Assembly: GCF_029533155.1 (NCBI RefSeq)
Contig: NZ_JAIZDB010000027.1
Span: forward strand, 1 to 42,448
Reading direction: 5' to 3'
DNA: 42,448 nucleotides
DNA from: Psychrobacillus antarcticus
Lineage (GTDB): Bacteria; Bacillota; Bacilli; Bacillales_A; Planococcaceae
Shown here one piece after another: positions 34,114-42,448 of the stretch. The notes beneath the pieces are model-generated. The model had not been told where the DNA came from, searched no databases, and saw only the letters and a list, made by a program, of their open reading frames with translations. The position numbers and the translations under genes were made by a program. The first letter of the stretch is position 1. Every line of letters begins with the position of its first letter.

Positions 34114-35466
34114 TTATTCTTCTAGGCCCATTTCAGCTTTAACAACTTCTACGATTCGGTTTACGTAGGTTTCGCATTCCACTTCGGTAGCTGCTTCAAC
34201 CATTACGCGAACTAAAGGTTCCGTACCAGATGGACGTACAAGGACACGACCATTTCCAGCCATTTCACTTTCTACTTCACTAATAATAGCTGCAACTTTT
34301 TCATTTTCGGTTACAGCATACTTATCTGTTACTCGAACATTAATAAGGCTTTGTGGATAGATTGTCATTTCGGCAGCAAGCTCGGAAAGTTTTTTACCTG
34401 TTACTTTCATAATGTTCACAAGCTGTAAACCCGTTAATAAACCATCTCCAGTTGTATTGTAATCAAGGAAAACGATATGTCCTGACTGCTCCCCACCTAG
34501 GTTATAGCCATTTTTTTTCATCTCTTCTACTACATATCGATCACCAACCGCAGTTTTTACACTTGTCATATTATGTGATTCCAATGCTTTATAGAAGCCC
34601 ATATTACTCATTACAGTAGAAACTACTGTCCCGTTGTTTAGACGTCCATGTGCATGCAAATGTTTGGCGCAAATATACATAATTTGGTCACCATCTACGA
34701 TTTGTCCCTTTTCATCTACCGCAATCAGACGATCTCCATCTCCGTCAAAAGCAAGCCCAATATCTGCTCCTTTTTCTAGAACAAACTTCGCCAAGTTTTC
34801 AGGATGTGTAGAACCTACTCCATCATTAATATTCAAGCCATTGGGAGAAGATCCCATAGTAGATAGATCAGCATCTAGATCAGCAAATACATGCGTTCCA
34901 AGAGACGATGTTGAACCATTTGCACAGTCGAGAGCCACATGAATCCCTACAAATTCTTCATCTATTGTTTGTTTCAAATAATGAATGTATTTTTGACCAC
35001 CTTCGAAGTAATCAGATACCGATCCTACACCTGCTCCAGTTGGGCGTGGTAATTCATCTATACCACTATCTAATATCTGCTCAATTTCTTCCTCTTGTCC
35101 ATCAGATAATTTAAATCCGTCCGAGCCAAAGAATTTAATACCGTTATCTGCCACAGGATTATGAGAGGCAGAAATCATGACACCGGCACTTGCACTCATC
35201 GCTCTCGTTAAATAGGCTACAGCTGGTGTACTAATAACGCCTAGTCGCATTACCTCTACGCCAACCGATAATAGGCCAGCCACAAGTGCACCTTCTAGCA
35301 TATGACCAGATATACGAGTATCCCGACCAATCAATACTTTTGGACGCGCTGTAACTTCCTTCGTCAGTATATAACCACCAACTCTACCCAATTTAAATGC
35401 AAGTTCTGGTGTTAGCTCTGAGTTCGCTACGCCTCTAACTCCATCTGTACCAAAATATTTTCCCAT
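34114..35466 (-). CDS. glmM: Phosphoglucosamine mutase GlmM
   Basis: A 450-residue enzyme converting glucosamine 6-phosphate to glucosamine 1-phosphate. The catalytic serine is Ser101 in MISASHNP, the metal loop is DGDGDR and the C-terminal phosphate-binding loop is [11 protein letters not shown]. The start [12 protein letters not shown] is canonical. It follows cdaR by 37 bp in the conserved cdaA-cdaR-glmM operon, in which GlmM is also known to bind and restrain CdaA. Confidence 0.98.
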   Translation of the reverse strand: MGKYFGTDGVRGVANSELTPELAFKLGRVGGYILTKEVTARPKVLIGRDTRISGHMLEGALVAGLLSVGVEVMRLGVISTPAVAYLTRAMSASAGVMISASHNPVADNGIKFFGSDGFKLSDGQEEEIEQILDSGIDELPRPTGAGVGSVSDYFEGGQKYIHYLKQTIDEEFVGIHVALDCANGSTSSLGTHVFADLDADLSTMGSSPNGLNINDGVGSTHPENLAKFVLEKGADIGLAFDGDGDRLIAVDEKGQIVDGDQIMYICAKHLHAHGRLNNGTVVSTVMSNMGFYKALESHNMTSVKTAVGDRYVVEEMKKNGYNLGGEQSGHIVFLDYNTTGDGLLTGLQLVNIMKVTGKKLSELAAEMTIYPQSLINVRVTDKYAVTENEKVAAIISEVESEMAGNGRVLVRPSGTEPLVRVMVEAATEVECETYVNRIVEVVKAEMGLEE

Positions 35467-35503
35467 TTATTCTTCTCTCCTTAAAAACCAGTTGTACTGT
35501 CTA

Positions 35504-36775
35504 TTAAGCTTCTTTAACCGTTAGGACTGCTTCCTGTTCAGAAGTTTCCCACTCTATATCAGATGAACCTTCTACTTGGATAGGAAGCGTGCTCTCGCCC
35601 ACTCCGGAATTGGTTGCTTCTACATATACAGAAAAATTGTTTAATTGAATATTGTCTAAAGCCTCTGCTGTTCCTTTAGCAACAACCGATACGGTGCCAT
35701 CAGTTGGTTGTTCAAAGTTACTCACCAGCTTCTCTGGCAATCCTCTTACAGTGACGGCTACTTGCTCAAACGACTTTTCTGTAATTGTTGAAACAGGTTC
35801 TTCCTGTTCAAGTGCTGCTTCTGCGTCGGGATCAGGTGCAATCGTAACGTCTCCTGTTATCTCTATTGCCTCTTTTGATAGTTTTGTAACCCCTTCTGGT
35901 ACATTTAATTTCATATTAAAGCTTCCAGACTTTTCTATCTTACTTATATCTACATCGACATTTAACTGATCTATTTTATCCAGGACTGATTTCGGTCCAT
36001 ATAATCGAATTGTTTCTGTATCTGTAGTTAGTCCATTGACGGTAATTCCTTCTTTAGGATTACCTTGTTCCACTAGAGCTACCGGTAACACTTTACTATA
36101 CTCTTCTATTTCCACACTTACTTGAACAGAGCTTGGTTCAACGACAACGTCTAACTTATTTAAGTCAAGATCAAGTACTTTGACAGTTGTTTCTTGATCA
36201 AAGGACTTATTGATATCTTGATCAACTGCGATAGTAGCTTTTACATAACCTATGCTATCAATAATACTTTTTGCTCCTGTAATCATTACTTTTTGTGGTT
36301 TTACTTCATAGGACTTGACCACGTAATTATCAGCTAACAGGCTTTCATTCATATCAGTTTCTACGCTAAATTCACGAGATATACGCTCTTCAATTACAAC
36401 ATCGACATATATAGGATCTGTTCGAACATTTAATTTTTCAGGGAAATTTTCTGTTGTAATCGGGACTCGATGTGTTCCTATAGCTAGTTCTCGAAGGTCC
36501 ACAAAAACTTTAAAATCTTTCATTAATTTAGCTGATAGTACCAATTGTTTAGGACCTTCTACATTGATGTTAACTGTCTTTGGAGGACCAGTAACTACCA
36601 GGTTTTCATCGTCATAGTAAACTTCCAGAGGTATATCACGAATTACATCGACATCATTGCTGCTTAAGTTTGTATTATCTCTTTCTATATCACTTTTCAC
36701 ACTTATAAAAAGGGCTATCGCTAATACTAGGGCAATTATCCGCAAGAACCATGGATTATTCATCATCTTATCCAT
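35504..36775 (-). CDS. cdaR: CdaA regulatory protein CdaR (YbbR domains)
   Basis: A 423-residue membrane-anchored protein. One N-terminal helix (about 10-25) is followed by four YbbR domains in the extracytoplasmic part, with an acidic insertion (DPDAEAALEQEEP) before the last. It modulates the c-di-AMP cyclase CdaA. Its start overlaps the end of cdaA by 8 bp, so the two are translationally coupled. Size and order agree with Bacillus YbbR (483 residues there, slightly shorter here). Confidence 0.93.
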   Translation of the reverse strand: MDKMMNNPWFLRIIALVLAIALFISVKSDIERDNTNLSSNDVDVIRDIPLEVYYDDENLVVTGPPKTVNINVEGPKQLVLSAKLMKDFKVFVDLRELAIGTHRVPITTENFPEKLNVRTDPIYVDVVIEERISREFSVETDMNESLLADNYVVKSYEVKPQKVMITGAKSIIDSIGYVKATIAVDQDINKSFDQETTVKVLDLDLNKLDVVVEPSSVQVSVEIEEYSKVLPVALVEQGNPKEGITVNGLTTDTETIRLYGPKSVLDKIDQLNVDVDISKIEKSGSFNMKLNVPEGVTKLSKEAIEITGDVTIAPDPDAEAALEQEEPVSTITEKSFEQVAVTVRGLPEKLVSNFEQPTDGTVSVVAKGTAEALDNIQLNNFSVYVEATNSGVGESTLPIQVEGSSDIEWETSEQEAVLTVKEA

Positions 36776-37601
36776 TTTGTTTCCCCCTCCATAACCATTT
36801 AGAAGAAGTTACTTGTTCCTCTGCTGGAAACCAAAGGCGAGTTAAATGGGACTCAAATTCCTCTATCGATAAATCTCTTCGTAAATCTCCATTGGAGGTT
36901 AAGCTAATCGCACCAGTTTCTTCTGAAACAACAATCGTTATAGCATCCGTCACTTCACTCAAGCCAATTGCAGCTCGATGCCTAGTACCTAGCTCTTTCG
37001 ATATGAAAGGACTTTCAGATAGTGGCAAATAAGAAGCCGCGGAAGCAATAGTATTTTTTTTGATGATAACCGCGCCATCATGAAGCGGCGTGTTTGGTAT
37101 GAATATATTAATAAGAAGCTCTGATGTGATATAAGAGTTTAGCGGGATTCCCGTTTCTATATAATCTGTCAACCCAGTTTCTCTCTCTATAGAGATCAGT
37201 GCTCCAATTCGTCGTTTAGCCATATAACTAATCGATTTCGTCATCGCTGTAATTAATCGGTTTTGCTCTTCTTCCAGTTGCATTGTGCTTCTAGTGAATA
37301 ACTTCCCTCTTCCTATCTGTTCAAGCGCTCTTCTTATTTCTGGCTGGAAAATAATAATAATAGCTAAGAAACCATACTCAATTACTCGATCTAATAGCCA
37401 ATCAAGTGTATTTAAGCCGAAAAAGTCCGTCAAGACTCGTGCAACGATAATGACAAAAATCCCTTTTAACAATTGTACTGCTTTAGTTCCTTTTATTAAG
37501 GTAATAACCTTATAAATGACAAACCATACAAATAAAACATCTAAAATATTAACAATAACGTTTACTGGCATTAGGTTTGTAAATTGCTCCATAAACGACA
37601 T
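36768..37601 (-). CDS. cdaA: Diadenylate cyclase CdaA
   Basis: A 277-residue membrane c-di-AMP synthase. Three N-terminal helices (about 10-85) precede the DAC domain with DGA (175-177) and RHR (207-209), the ATP-binding motifs. ATG at 37601 is chosen because GGGGGAT lies 7 bases upstream and it gives the conserved MSFMEQF start; an in-frame ATG 24 bases earlier lacks a site. Length matches B. subtilis CdaA (273). First gene of the cdaA-cdaR-glmM operon. Confidence 0.96.
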   Translation of the reverse strand: MSFMEQFTNLMPVNVIVNILDVLFVWFVIYKVITLIKGTKAVQLLKGIFVIIVARVLTDFFGLNTLDWLLDRVIEYGFLAIIIIFQPEIRRALEQIGRGKLFTRSTMQLEEEQNRLITAMTKSISYMAKRRIGALISIERETGLTDYIETGIPLNSYITSELLINIFIPNTPLHDGAVIIKKNTIASAASYLPLSESPFISKELGTRHRAAIGLSEVTDAITIVVSEETGAISLTSNGDLRRDLSIEEFESHLTRLWFPAEEQVTSSKWLWRGKQNG

Positions 37602-37684
37602 GTGGCATCCCCCACTTTTCATCACTAATCCATTTTAAATAAGTATACCATAATTATGGTAATCCCTCGCTTTTAGAACAAAAA

Positions 37685-37716
37685 AAGTCTATCCAAGGAG
37701 ATACATGGATAGACTT
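37685..37716 (-). terminator. Terminator of sigW-rsiW
   Basis: AAGTCTATCC pairs with GGATAGACTT and a TTTTTTT run follows on the minus strand, five bases beyond the rsiW stop. Confidence 0.85.
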
Positions 37717-37720
37717 ATCG

Positions 37721-38350
37721 TTATTTTTTCTCATCTTTTTCAAAGAATGATACAACTTCCTTTGCACCACCTTTAATTTTGTACCATAGCCAGTCAAAAG
37801 CTTCATTTATTTCCTCACTAGTGCCGGTAATATTTGCGGTAGAGGCCATATATGCGGAACCATTGATAATGGTTAAGTTTCCATCTAATTCTCCGTCAAT
37901 CTGAACATTTCCGTTACGAACGACCAGATCACCTTTAACGACTTGTCCTTCAGGGATTATAACTGTTTCTCCTTCTACAACTACGTTTTCTTGTTTAGTA
38001 AAGGAGAACTGTTGCTCATCATTAAAGTTCGTAAAAAGTGCACTGCTCATCAGTAAAAGGAACATTGCGGCAGCTGCAAGAATTGGATGACGTCGCAACC
38101 ATTTACTTACTCCTGCATGGGATTTCTCTTTCGGTAACCTAGCAATAACAGAATGATTGAAATCATTTGGCGCCTCTATATGAGCAGCTCCTTTGACGAA
38201 AGCAACAACATCGCTTAACTCATGCATATGAACCTGACAAGCTTCGCATGATTGCAAATGAGATTTAAGTTCCAGCTCATGTTCACGGCTGATTTCACCA
38301 TCTAAATATTCGTGCATAAAGTGAACAATTCGTTCTGGACACGCATTCAT
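37721..38350 (-). CDS. rsiW: Anti-sigma-W factor RsiW
   Basis: A 209-residue membrane anti-sigma factor. The N-terminal zinc anti-sigma domain has HLQSCEAC (the His-x3-Cys-x2-Cys motif). A single membrane helix lies near 86-107. The outer part contains beta-repeat segments (VVKGDLVVRNGNVQIDGELDG) like those of bactofilin-type proteins. Regulated proteolysis of such factors frees SigW under envelope stress. It follows sigW by 18 bp, as in Bacillus. Confidence 0.94.
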   Translation of the reverse strand: MNACPERIVHFMHEYLDGEISREHELELKSHLQSCEACQVHMHELSDVVAFVKGAAHIEAPNDFNHSVIARLPKEKSHAGVSKWLRRHPILAAAAMFLLLMSSALFTNFNDEQQFSFTKQENVVVEGETVIIPEGQVVKGDLVVRNGNVQIDGELDGNLTIINGSAYMASTANITGTSEEINEAFDWLWYKIKGGAKEVVSFFEKDEKK

Positions 38351-38368
38351 CGTGATTTCCTCCTATCA

Positions 38369-38944
38369 TTAAAAAATCTGAGGCTGTCTGCTTAGTTGCT
38401 TCCTAAGCGCTTCTCGTCCTCTATGAATTCTTGTTTTAACAGTTCCAAGTGGTAAATCTAATATCTCACTTATTTCTTGAAGTGATAATTCTTCCATATA
38501 TTTTAATACGATAGCCGATCTATATTTGTCAGGAAGCCTACTAATTTCATACTGTATGCGTTCCTGTAGCTCAAGCTTCATGAGTTCTTCTTCTGGAAGT
38601 TCATCAGATGCTGCTATTTGAGAATACATGTCAAGTCCTTCTGTACCTCTTACTTCCGCATCTAAATAGTAATCCGGCTTTTTCTTTCGAATACGATCAA
38701 TACATAAGTTTGTCGCAATTCTATACAGCCAAGTTGAAAACTTTCTTTTTTGATCAAACGTATGAATATTAATAAAAGCACGGACAAAAGCTTCTTGAGC
38801 TATATCCTCTGCCTCATGACGGTTACCAAGCATCCTAAAGCACACTTGAAATAACCTATGCTGATACAGGTCGACAATTTCCGCGAATGCGTCTTTATCA
38901 CCCTTTAATACTTGTTTTATTCGTTTGTTCACTAACGCATCCAT
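38369..38944 (-). CDS. sigW: RNA polymerase ECF sigma factor SigW
   Basis: A 191-residue ECF sigma factor. Region 2 (AFAEIVDLYQHRLFQVCFRMLGNRHEAEDIAQEAF) and region 4 (YRSAIVLKYMEELSLQEISEILDLPLGTVKTRIHRGREALRK) are complete. It controls envelope-stress and antimicrobial-resistance genes. A near-perfect sigma-W promoter lies upstream, showing autoregulation. It forms an operon with rsiW. Confidence 0.97.
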   Translation of the reverse strand: MDALVNKRIKQVLKGDKDAFAEIVDLYQHRLFQVCFRMLGNRHEAEDIAQEAFVRAFINIHTFDQKRKFSTWLYRIATNLCIDRIRKKKPDYYLDAEVRGTEGLDMYSQIAASDELPEEELMKLELQERIQYEISRLPDKYRSAIVLKYMEELSLQEISEILDLPLGTVKTRIHRGREALRKQLSRQPQIF

Positions 38945-38984
38945 CGTGTAATTTCGCCCCCGCTCTATGCGGCTGTCTTACCTA

Positions 38985-39011
38985 TACGTGCGAAGGTATC
39001 AACAGGTTTCA
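38985..39011 (-). promoter_or_regulatory. Autoregulatory sigma-W promoter
   Basis: On the minus strand TGAAAC (39006-39011), a 17-bp spacer and CGTA (38985-38988). This is the sigma-W consensus, located about 40 bp upstream of sigW. Confidence 0.9.
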
Positions 39012-39069
39012 TTTTATTTTGTATATCTTAATATTATCAAACTTTTCCATCTTTGTGTGGATTTTCAAA

Positions 39070-39105
39070 ACAAAAAAAAGCAGACTACAAGTCCACTTTT
39101 TCATA
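39070..39105 (-). terminator. Terminator of rocF
   Basis: AAAAAG and GACT pair with AGTC and CTTTTT across small internal loops, giving T-runs on either strand. It is just past the arginase stop. Confidence 0.7.
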
Positions 39106-39119
39106 TTGAGATAAAATTT

Positions 39120-40019
39120 TTATATAAGACTTTCACCTAATAGTGATCCCATCAGTCCTACAGCTACATCAGCTGTCTTATTTTTTTCATCGAGAATTGG
39201 ATTTACTTCTACGAATTCAGCTGAAGTTATCATATTTGAAGCATAGAGCATTTCCATCGCTAAATGACTTTCTCGGTATGTTATACCTCCAGTCACTGGA
39301 GTTCCTACCCCAGGTGTATATAATGGATCTAACCCATCTAAATCTAGCGAAAGATGAACCCCATCAACTTTGCGATCCTGGAAGTATTGAATCGTTTGGT
39401 CCATCACTTCCGACATTCCAAGCTTATCAATTTCATGCATCGAGAATACTTTAATCCCTTTTTCTCTGATTAATTCACGCTCTCCTGGATCTACTGAACG
39501 AGCACCAATAATCACTACATTCTCAGGTTTAATCTTTGGTGAAAAATCTCGAATATTCAAGAGCTCCTCATGACCTAGTCCAATACTAACTGCAAGTGGC
39601 ATCCCATGGATATTTCCTGATGGGGACGTTTCAGCTGTATTCAAATCGGCATGCGCGTCATACCAAATGACTCCCAGGTTGTCATAACTATCCGCTAAGC
39701 CTGCAAGTGTCCCAATAGCAATACTGTGATCCCCTCCAAGTACTATTGGAAAATTACCTTCACCAATAATATCGTGAACGCGATTAGCGAGTAATGTATT
39801 CGCTGCAACCACTTCTTCTAGATTACGTAATTTTGTATTTTGAGATAACTCTCTTCCGCCTATCGCAATATCCCCTAAATCGTTCACGGAGTGGCCAATA
39901 TTCTGAAGTCTTTCTACTGCACCAGCATACCTTATAGCACTTGGTCCCATATCGACCCCTCGTCTGTTTTGACCAAGGTCCATTGGAACTCCTATAATTG
40001 ATATATTTAATTTATTCAT
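39120..40019 (-). CDS. rocF: Arginase
   Basis: A 299-residue manganese enzyme hydrolysing arginine to ornithine and urea. The metal ligands are visible: His98 (GGDHS), Asp121/His123/Asp125 (WYDAHADLN) and the pair in SLDLDGLDP. Bacterial arginases are usually about 295-300 residues. It has its own terminator and lies upstream of sigW, an order seen in many Bacillales. No RocR or sigma-L site was identified. Confidence 0.97.
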   Translation of the reverse strand: MNKLNISIIGVPMDLGQNRRGVDMGPSAIRYAGAVERLQNIGHSVNDLGDIAIGGRELSQNTKLRNLEEVVAANTLLANRVHDIIGEGNFPIVLGGDHSIAIGTLAGLADSYDNLGVIWYDAHADLNTAETSPSGNIHGMPLAVSIGLGHEELLNIRDFSPKIKPENVVIIGARSVDPGERELIREKGIKVFSMHEIDKLGMSEVMDQTIQYFQDRKVDGVHLSLDLDGLDPLYTPGVGTPVTGGITYRESHLAMEMLYASNMITSAEFVEVNPILDEKNKTADVAVGLMGSLLGESLI

Positions 40020-40089
40020 TATTTAATCTCCCCTTTAGTTATTACACCTATTGTAAGTGCTAAAGGGCTTTTGGCTCAACCAAGCATAA

Positions 40090-40671
40090 TTACGAATATT
40101 TATTCATTAATTGAACGAGCTCATATTTCACTTCCAACCATTCACTTTCAATGATAGAGTACACAACCGCATTTCGAGCAGTACCGTTAGATCGGACTCG
40201 CTCATTACGAAGTATCCCCTCTTTTACTCCGCCAATCCGTTCGATTGCTCGTTGAGAAGAAAGATTCAATTCATCCGTTTTAAACTGTACTCGAATTGTA
40301 CCCATTTGCTCAAAGCAATGCTTTAACAATAAATACTTACAAGTAGTATTTACATGTGTACGCTGATATTGCTTCCCATAGAAAGTAGAGCCTATCTCGC
40401 AACTAAAATTTGTCTGATCTATTCCATAAATACGTGTGGTACCCATAATCTCTTTCGTATCTGTATTTTCTACTACAAATGCATGAGCAGTTGCTGTATC
40501 ATTCATTTGATGAATTCCAGCATCCAACCATTTTTCTAGCTGTTCTTCACTTTCAATCTTATTTAACATAAACTCAAATATTTCCGGTTCATACAGTTCC
40601 CACAATAATCCACTATCTGAAATTAGTAGCGGACGTAAGGTCACATCCCCATAAGTTAATGTCTCGGCCAA
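40090..40671 (-). CDS. GNAT-family N-acetyltransferase (RimJ/RimL type)
   Basis: A 193-residue acetyltransferase. It begins with the RimJ/RimL-like LTYGDVTLRPL segment, has the motif GSTFYGKQYQRTHVNTTCKYLLLKHCFEQMG around the acetyl-CoA-binding loop, and NLSSQRAIERIGGVKEGILR in the C-terminal half. TTG at 40671 is favoured over GTG at 40680 because the GAGGTG site lies 6 bases before the TTG and overlaps the GTG. The substrate is unknown. It is transcribed toward rocF. Confidence 0.88.
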   Translation of the reverse strand: MAETLTYGDVTLRPLLISDSGLLWELYEPEIFEFMLNKIESEEQLEKWLDAGIHQMNDTATAHAFVVENTDTKEIMGTTRIYGIDQTNFSCEIGSTFYGKQYQRTHVNTTCKYLLLKHCFEQMGTIRVQFKTDELNLSSQRAIERIGGVKEGILRNERVRSNGTARNAVVYSIIESEWLEVKYELVQLMNKYS

Positions 40672-40820
40672 ATCGTACACCTCGCTTTTATTTCATCATA
40701 AACTAAACTACTTAATATTAGAAAGTGTTTTTTCTTACGTGAGACCCAACACCCTCCTTGCAACTAAAAGGTGAGGGTCGACTGATAGTAAAAAGCATAT
40801 ACTTTCTTGTTATAATAAAA

Positions 40821-40851
40821 AAACTCTTTCAACTTTTGGTTGAAAGAGTTT
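40821..40851 (-). terminator. Terminator of the tRNA cluster
   Basis: AAACTCTTTCAA pairs exactly with TTGAAAGAGTTT and a TTTTTTT run follows on the minus strand, just past tRNA-Ala. Confidence 0.9.
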
Positions 40852-40865
40852 TACTATTATATTTA

Positions 40866-40938
40866 TGGAGCCTAGCGGGATCGAACCGCTGACCTCCTGC
40901 GTGCAAGGCAGGCGCTCTCCCAGCTGAGCTAAGGCCCC
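40866..40938 (-). tRNA. tRNA-Ala (UGC)
   Basis: 73 nt. Acceptor GGGGCCT/AGGCTCC, anticodon arm CCTGC/GCAGG with loop CTTGCAC giving anticodon UGC. The 3' CCA is not encoded. Confidence 0.97.
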
Positions 40939-40963
40939 ATGTGTTATTTAAATTAGAAAAAAT

Positions 40964-41038
40964 TGGCTGGGGTACCTGGATTCGAACCAGGGCATGATGG
41001 AATCAAAATCCATTGCCTTACCGCTTGGCTATACCCCA
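40964..41038 (-). tRNA. tRNA-Gln (UUG)
   Basis: 75 nt including an encoded CCA. Acceptor TGGGGTA/TACCCCA, anticodon loop TTTTGAT giving anticodon UUG. Confidence 0.97.
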
Positions 41039-41044
41039 ATAAAC

Positions 41045-41128
41045 TGGTGGAGGGGGGCGGATTCGAACCGCCGAACCCTAAGGAGCGGATTTACAGTCCG
41101 CCGCGTTTAGCCACTTCGCTACCCCTCC
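41045..41128 (-). tRNA. tRNA-Tyr (GUA)
   Basis: 84 nt with a long variable arm and an encoded CCA. Anticodon arm GCGGA/TCCGC with loop CTGTAAA giving anticodon GUA. Confidence 0.97.
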
Positions 41129-41148
41129 GAAGCTAAATTTTAAAATAA

Positions 41149-41224
41149 TGGTGGAGGATGACGGGCTCGAACCGCCGACCCTCTGCTTGTAAGGCAGATG
41201 CTCTCCCAGCTGAGCTAATCCTCC
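41149..41224 (-). tRNA. tRNA-Val (UAC)
   Basis: 76 nt with encoded CCA. Acceptor GGAGGAT/ATCCTCC, anticodon loop CTTACAA giving anticodon UAC. Confidence 0.97.
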
Positions 41225-41382
41225 TAGGTTTAGAAAATACTAGTACATTATAGCTTTCCGTATTGTACTACTATTATTCATTCAGATAAAACTATCTCCT
41301 GATTATTTAAAAACCAGACAAGAATTATAATAACATATATCTGGCACTAGGACAAGTATTTCCCATAAATAATTTGTAGTGA

Positions 41383-41455
41383 AGCTTCCAACCGGATTTG
41401 AACCGGTGACCTCTTCCTTACCATGGAAGCACTCTACCTACTGAGCTATGGAAGC
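41383..41455 (-). tRNA. tRNA-Thr (GGU)
   Basis: 73 nt, no encoded CCA. Acceptor GCTTCCA/TGGAAGC, anticodon arm CTTCC/GGAAG with loop ATGGTAA giving anticodon GGU. Confidence 0.96.
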
Positions 41456-41467
41456 AAGACAAAAAAA

Positions 41468-41542
41468 TGGCTCCGAAGGTAGGACTCGAACCTACGACCA
41501 ATCGATTAACAGTCGATTGCTCTACCACTGAGCTACTTCGGA
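41468..41542 (-). tRNA. tRNA-Asn (GUU)
   Basis: 75 nt with encoded CCA. Acceptor TCCGAAG/CTTCGGA, anticodon loop CTGTTAA giving anticodon GUU. It is the first gene of the tRNA transcript. Confidence 0.97.
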
Positions 41543-41570
41543 ATGGGAATCTATTTAAAGTACAAGTATA

Positions 41571-41598
41571 ATTATAGCAACTCTCCATAGAATTTCAA
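41571..41598 (-). promoter_or_regulatory. Sigma-A promoter of the tRNA cluster
   Basis: On the minus strand TTGAAA (41593-41598), 16-bp spacer and TATAAT (41571-41576), about 30 bp upstream of tRNA-Asn. With the terminator after 5S it shows that the tRNAs can be transcribed separately from the rRNA operon. Confidence 0.75.
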
Positions 41599-42010
41599 GT
41601 CTGGATTTAAATAATTGTATAGTTATGTTCCTATTTTCGGCAAGGATGAATTCTACTATTGCTTACATGAGCATCGGAAACAATTGGGACTTTAAGAAAG
41701 GGCAGAGAAATCAATTTCTTCTACTAACTAACGATACGAGAACAAAAACGCTTCTTCGCCAGCCGTACTCGTTCGATTCTCACGTATATCATACGCTCTA
41801 AGACTCACTTCCTTGTTTCCTCCAACTACTTTGCCCCTCTACTTTCTCTGACACTTTAGTGTGGCCCATAAAAACGTCGTTATTGCCCTTAATTTTATCT
41901 AAATAGCCCCTAAGTGGATTTAATTGATCCAAAGATTACTTTAAAGCCCATAAATAAAAAAATATAGCCCTTAAAACTGTAGATATAGCCCATAACAATA
42001 ATTTCATTAC
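41599..42010. other. Intergenic stretch between 5S rRNA and the tRNA cluster
   Basis: About 410 bp with no intact gene. The half nearest 5S (41833-41995) contains the phased GCCC motif described as a separate repeat. The remainder shows nothing I can name. Confidence 0.5.
41860..41995 (-). repeat. Degenerate 21-bp-phased repeat (GGGC motif)
   Basis: GCCC followed by A/T-TAA starts at 41864, 41885, 41906, 41946, 41967 and 41988, giving spacings of 21, 21, 40, 21 and 21. A further GCCC lies at 41833. On the minus strand the unit resembles ATGGGCTATAT and in one frame gives heptads such as MGYIYSF, KGYIFLF and MGFKVIF before stops appear. Confidence 0.6.
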
Positions 42011-42050
42011 AAAAAAGTCGCTACCGATATAACTCGGTAACGACTTTTTT
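42011..42050 (-). terminator. rRNA operon terminator
   Basis: AAAAAAGTCG, TACCGA and their complements TCGGTA and CGACTTTTTT form a strong hairpin ending in a T-run, five bases after the 5S gene. Confidence 0.9.
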
Positions 42051-42055
42051 TTGGT

Positions 42056-42172
<117 letters not shown>

Positions 42173-42352
42173 TCTTTCGGCTTTCAATATACATCGTACT
42201 TCTTCGTCAACTGGATTCGTTCGGTCAGTCACATACGTTAGTATGTTCCTTTCCTCTCACTTGTTTTCTCGATTTACTCGTATCTTGAAACCCTCATTAG
42301 AGTGCTTGTTCACTCAAAACTGGATAAACGACATTGTTACGTTAAACAAATT

Positions 42353-42448
42353 TGGTTAAGTCCTCGATCGATTAGTATTCGTCAGCTGCACGTGTCGCCA
42401 CGCTTCCACCCCGAACCTATCTACCTCATCGTCTTTGAGGGATCTTAC
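42353..42448 (-). rRNA. rrl: 23S ribosomal RNA, 3' end (partial)
   Basis: The minus strand ends with CTAATCGATCGAGGACTTAACC, the conserved 3' terminus of Bacillales 23S rRNA. The rest lies beyond the right edge. The 180-bp spacer to 5S contains no tRNA. Confidence 0.97.

Overview
The window is low-GC Firmicutes DNA. The gene order rocF–sigW–rsiW–cdaA–cdaR–glmM–glmS, a glmS ribozyme, consensus AGGAGG ribosome binding sites, sigma-A and sigma-W promoters and T-box logic all point to Bacillales. My best guess is the Planococcaceae/Caryophanaceae side (Lysinibacillus, Psychrobacillus, Sporosarcina), but the genus is an inference.

Layout: (A) 1-148 is the 5' end of an IS3-family element that runs off the left edge. 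(B) 188-6240 is a copper island: a DUF1541 lipoprotein, a small membrane-anchored protein, CopA, a broken copZ, an intact copZ, csoR and a membrane-anchored cupredoxin. Four near-palindromic CsoR-type operators punctuate it. (C) 6427-8690 is a vitamin B6 segment: pdxS-pdxT, a decayed divergent pdxR-like gene, and downstream of pdxT a T-box leader with no aminoacyl-tRNA synthetase gene behind it. (D) 8775-16746 holds a CPH-type CopB ATPase, a VanZ-like protein and a six-gene minus-strand operon (ccdA, resA-like, histidine kinase, response regulator, beta-propeller lipoprotein, second CcdA/DsbD-like protein). (E) 17329-31036 is the core of a Tn7-like transposon: tnsA, tnsB, tnsC and two tniQ/tnsD genes. 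A divergent Gabija-like pair (OLD-family ATPase/Toprim nuclease plus UvrD-like helicase) and a small zinc-ribbon gene lie between tnsA and the right end. (F) 31060-40671 is chromosomal core: glmS with its ribozyme and promoter, a DJ-1/PfpI protein, glmM, cdaR, cdaA, rsiW, sigW, arginase and a GNAT acetyltransferase. (G) 40866-42448 carries six tRNA genes (Asn, Thr, Val, Tyr, Gln, Ala in transcription order), 5S rRNA and the 3' end of 23S rRNA, all on the minus strand.

How it fits together: the transposon sits at the classical attTn7 position. Its right end is four exact-tandem 20-bp TnsB-type sites ending 24-30 bp past the glmS stop. The left end was not identified. Either it lies beyond the left edge, making the copper and B6 genes cargo, or it is a diverged end near 17150-17330. 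The copper genes combine cytosolic sensing (CsoR), chaperoning (CopZ), export (CopA, CopB), extracytoplasmic copper binding (cupredoxin, DUF1541 lipoprotein) and extracytoplasmic thiol control (CcdA, ResA) under a two-component system. The Gabija-like pair would be phage-defence cargo.

The most unusual points are the defence module wedged between tnsA and the glmS-proximal end, the orphan T-box, the internally deleted copZ that keeps its operator, and a 21-bp-phased motif array beside the tRNA cluster.
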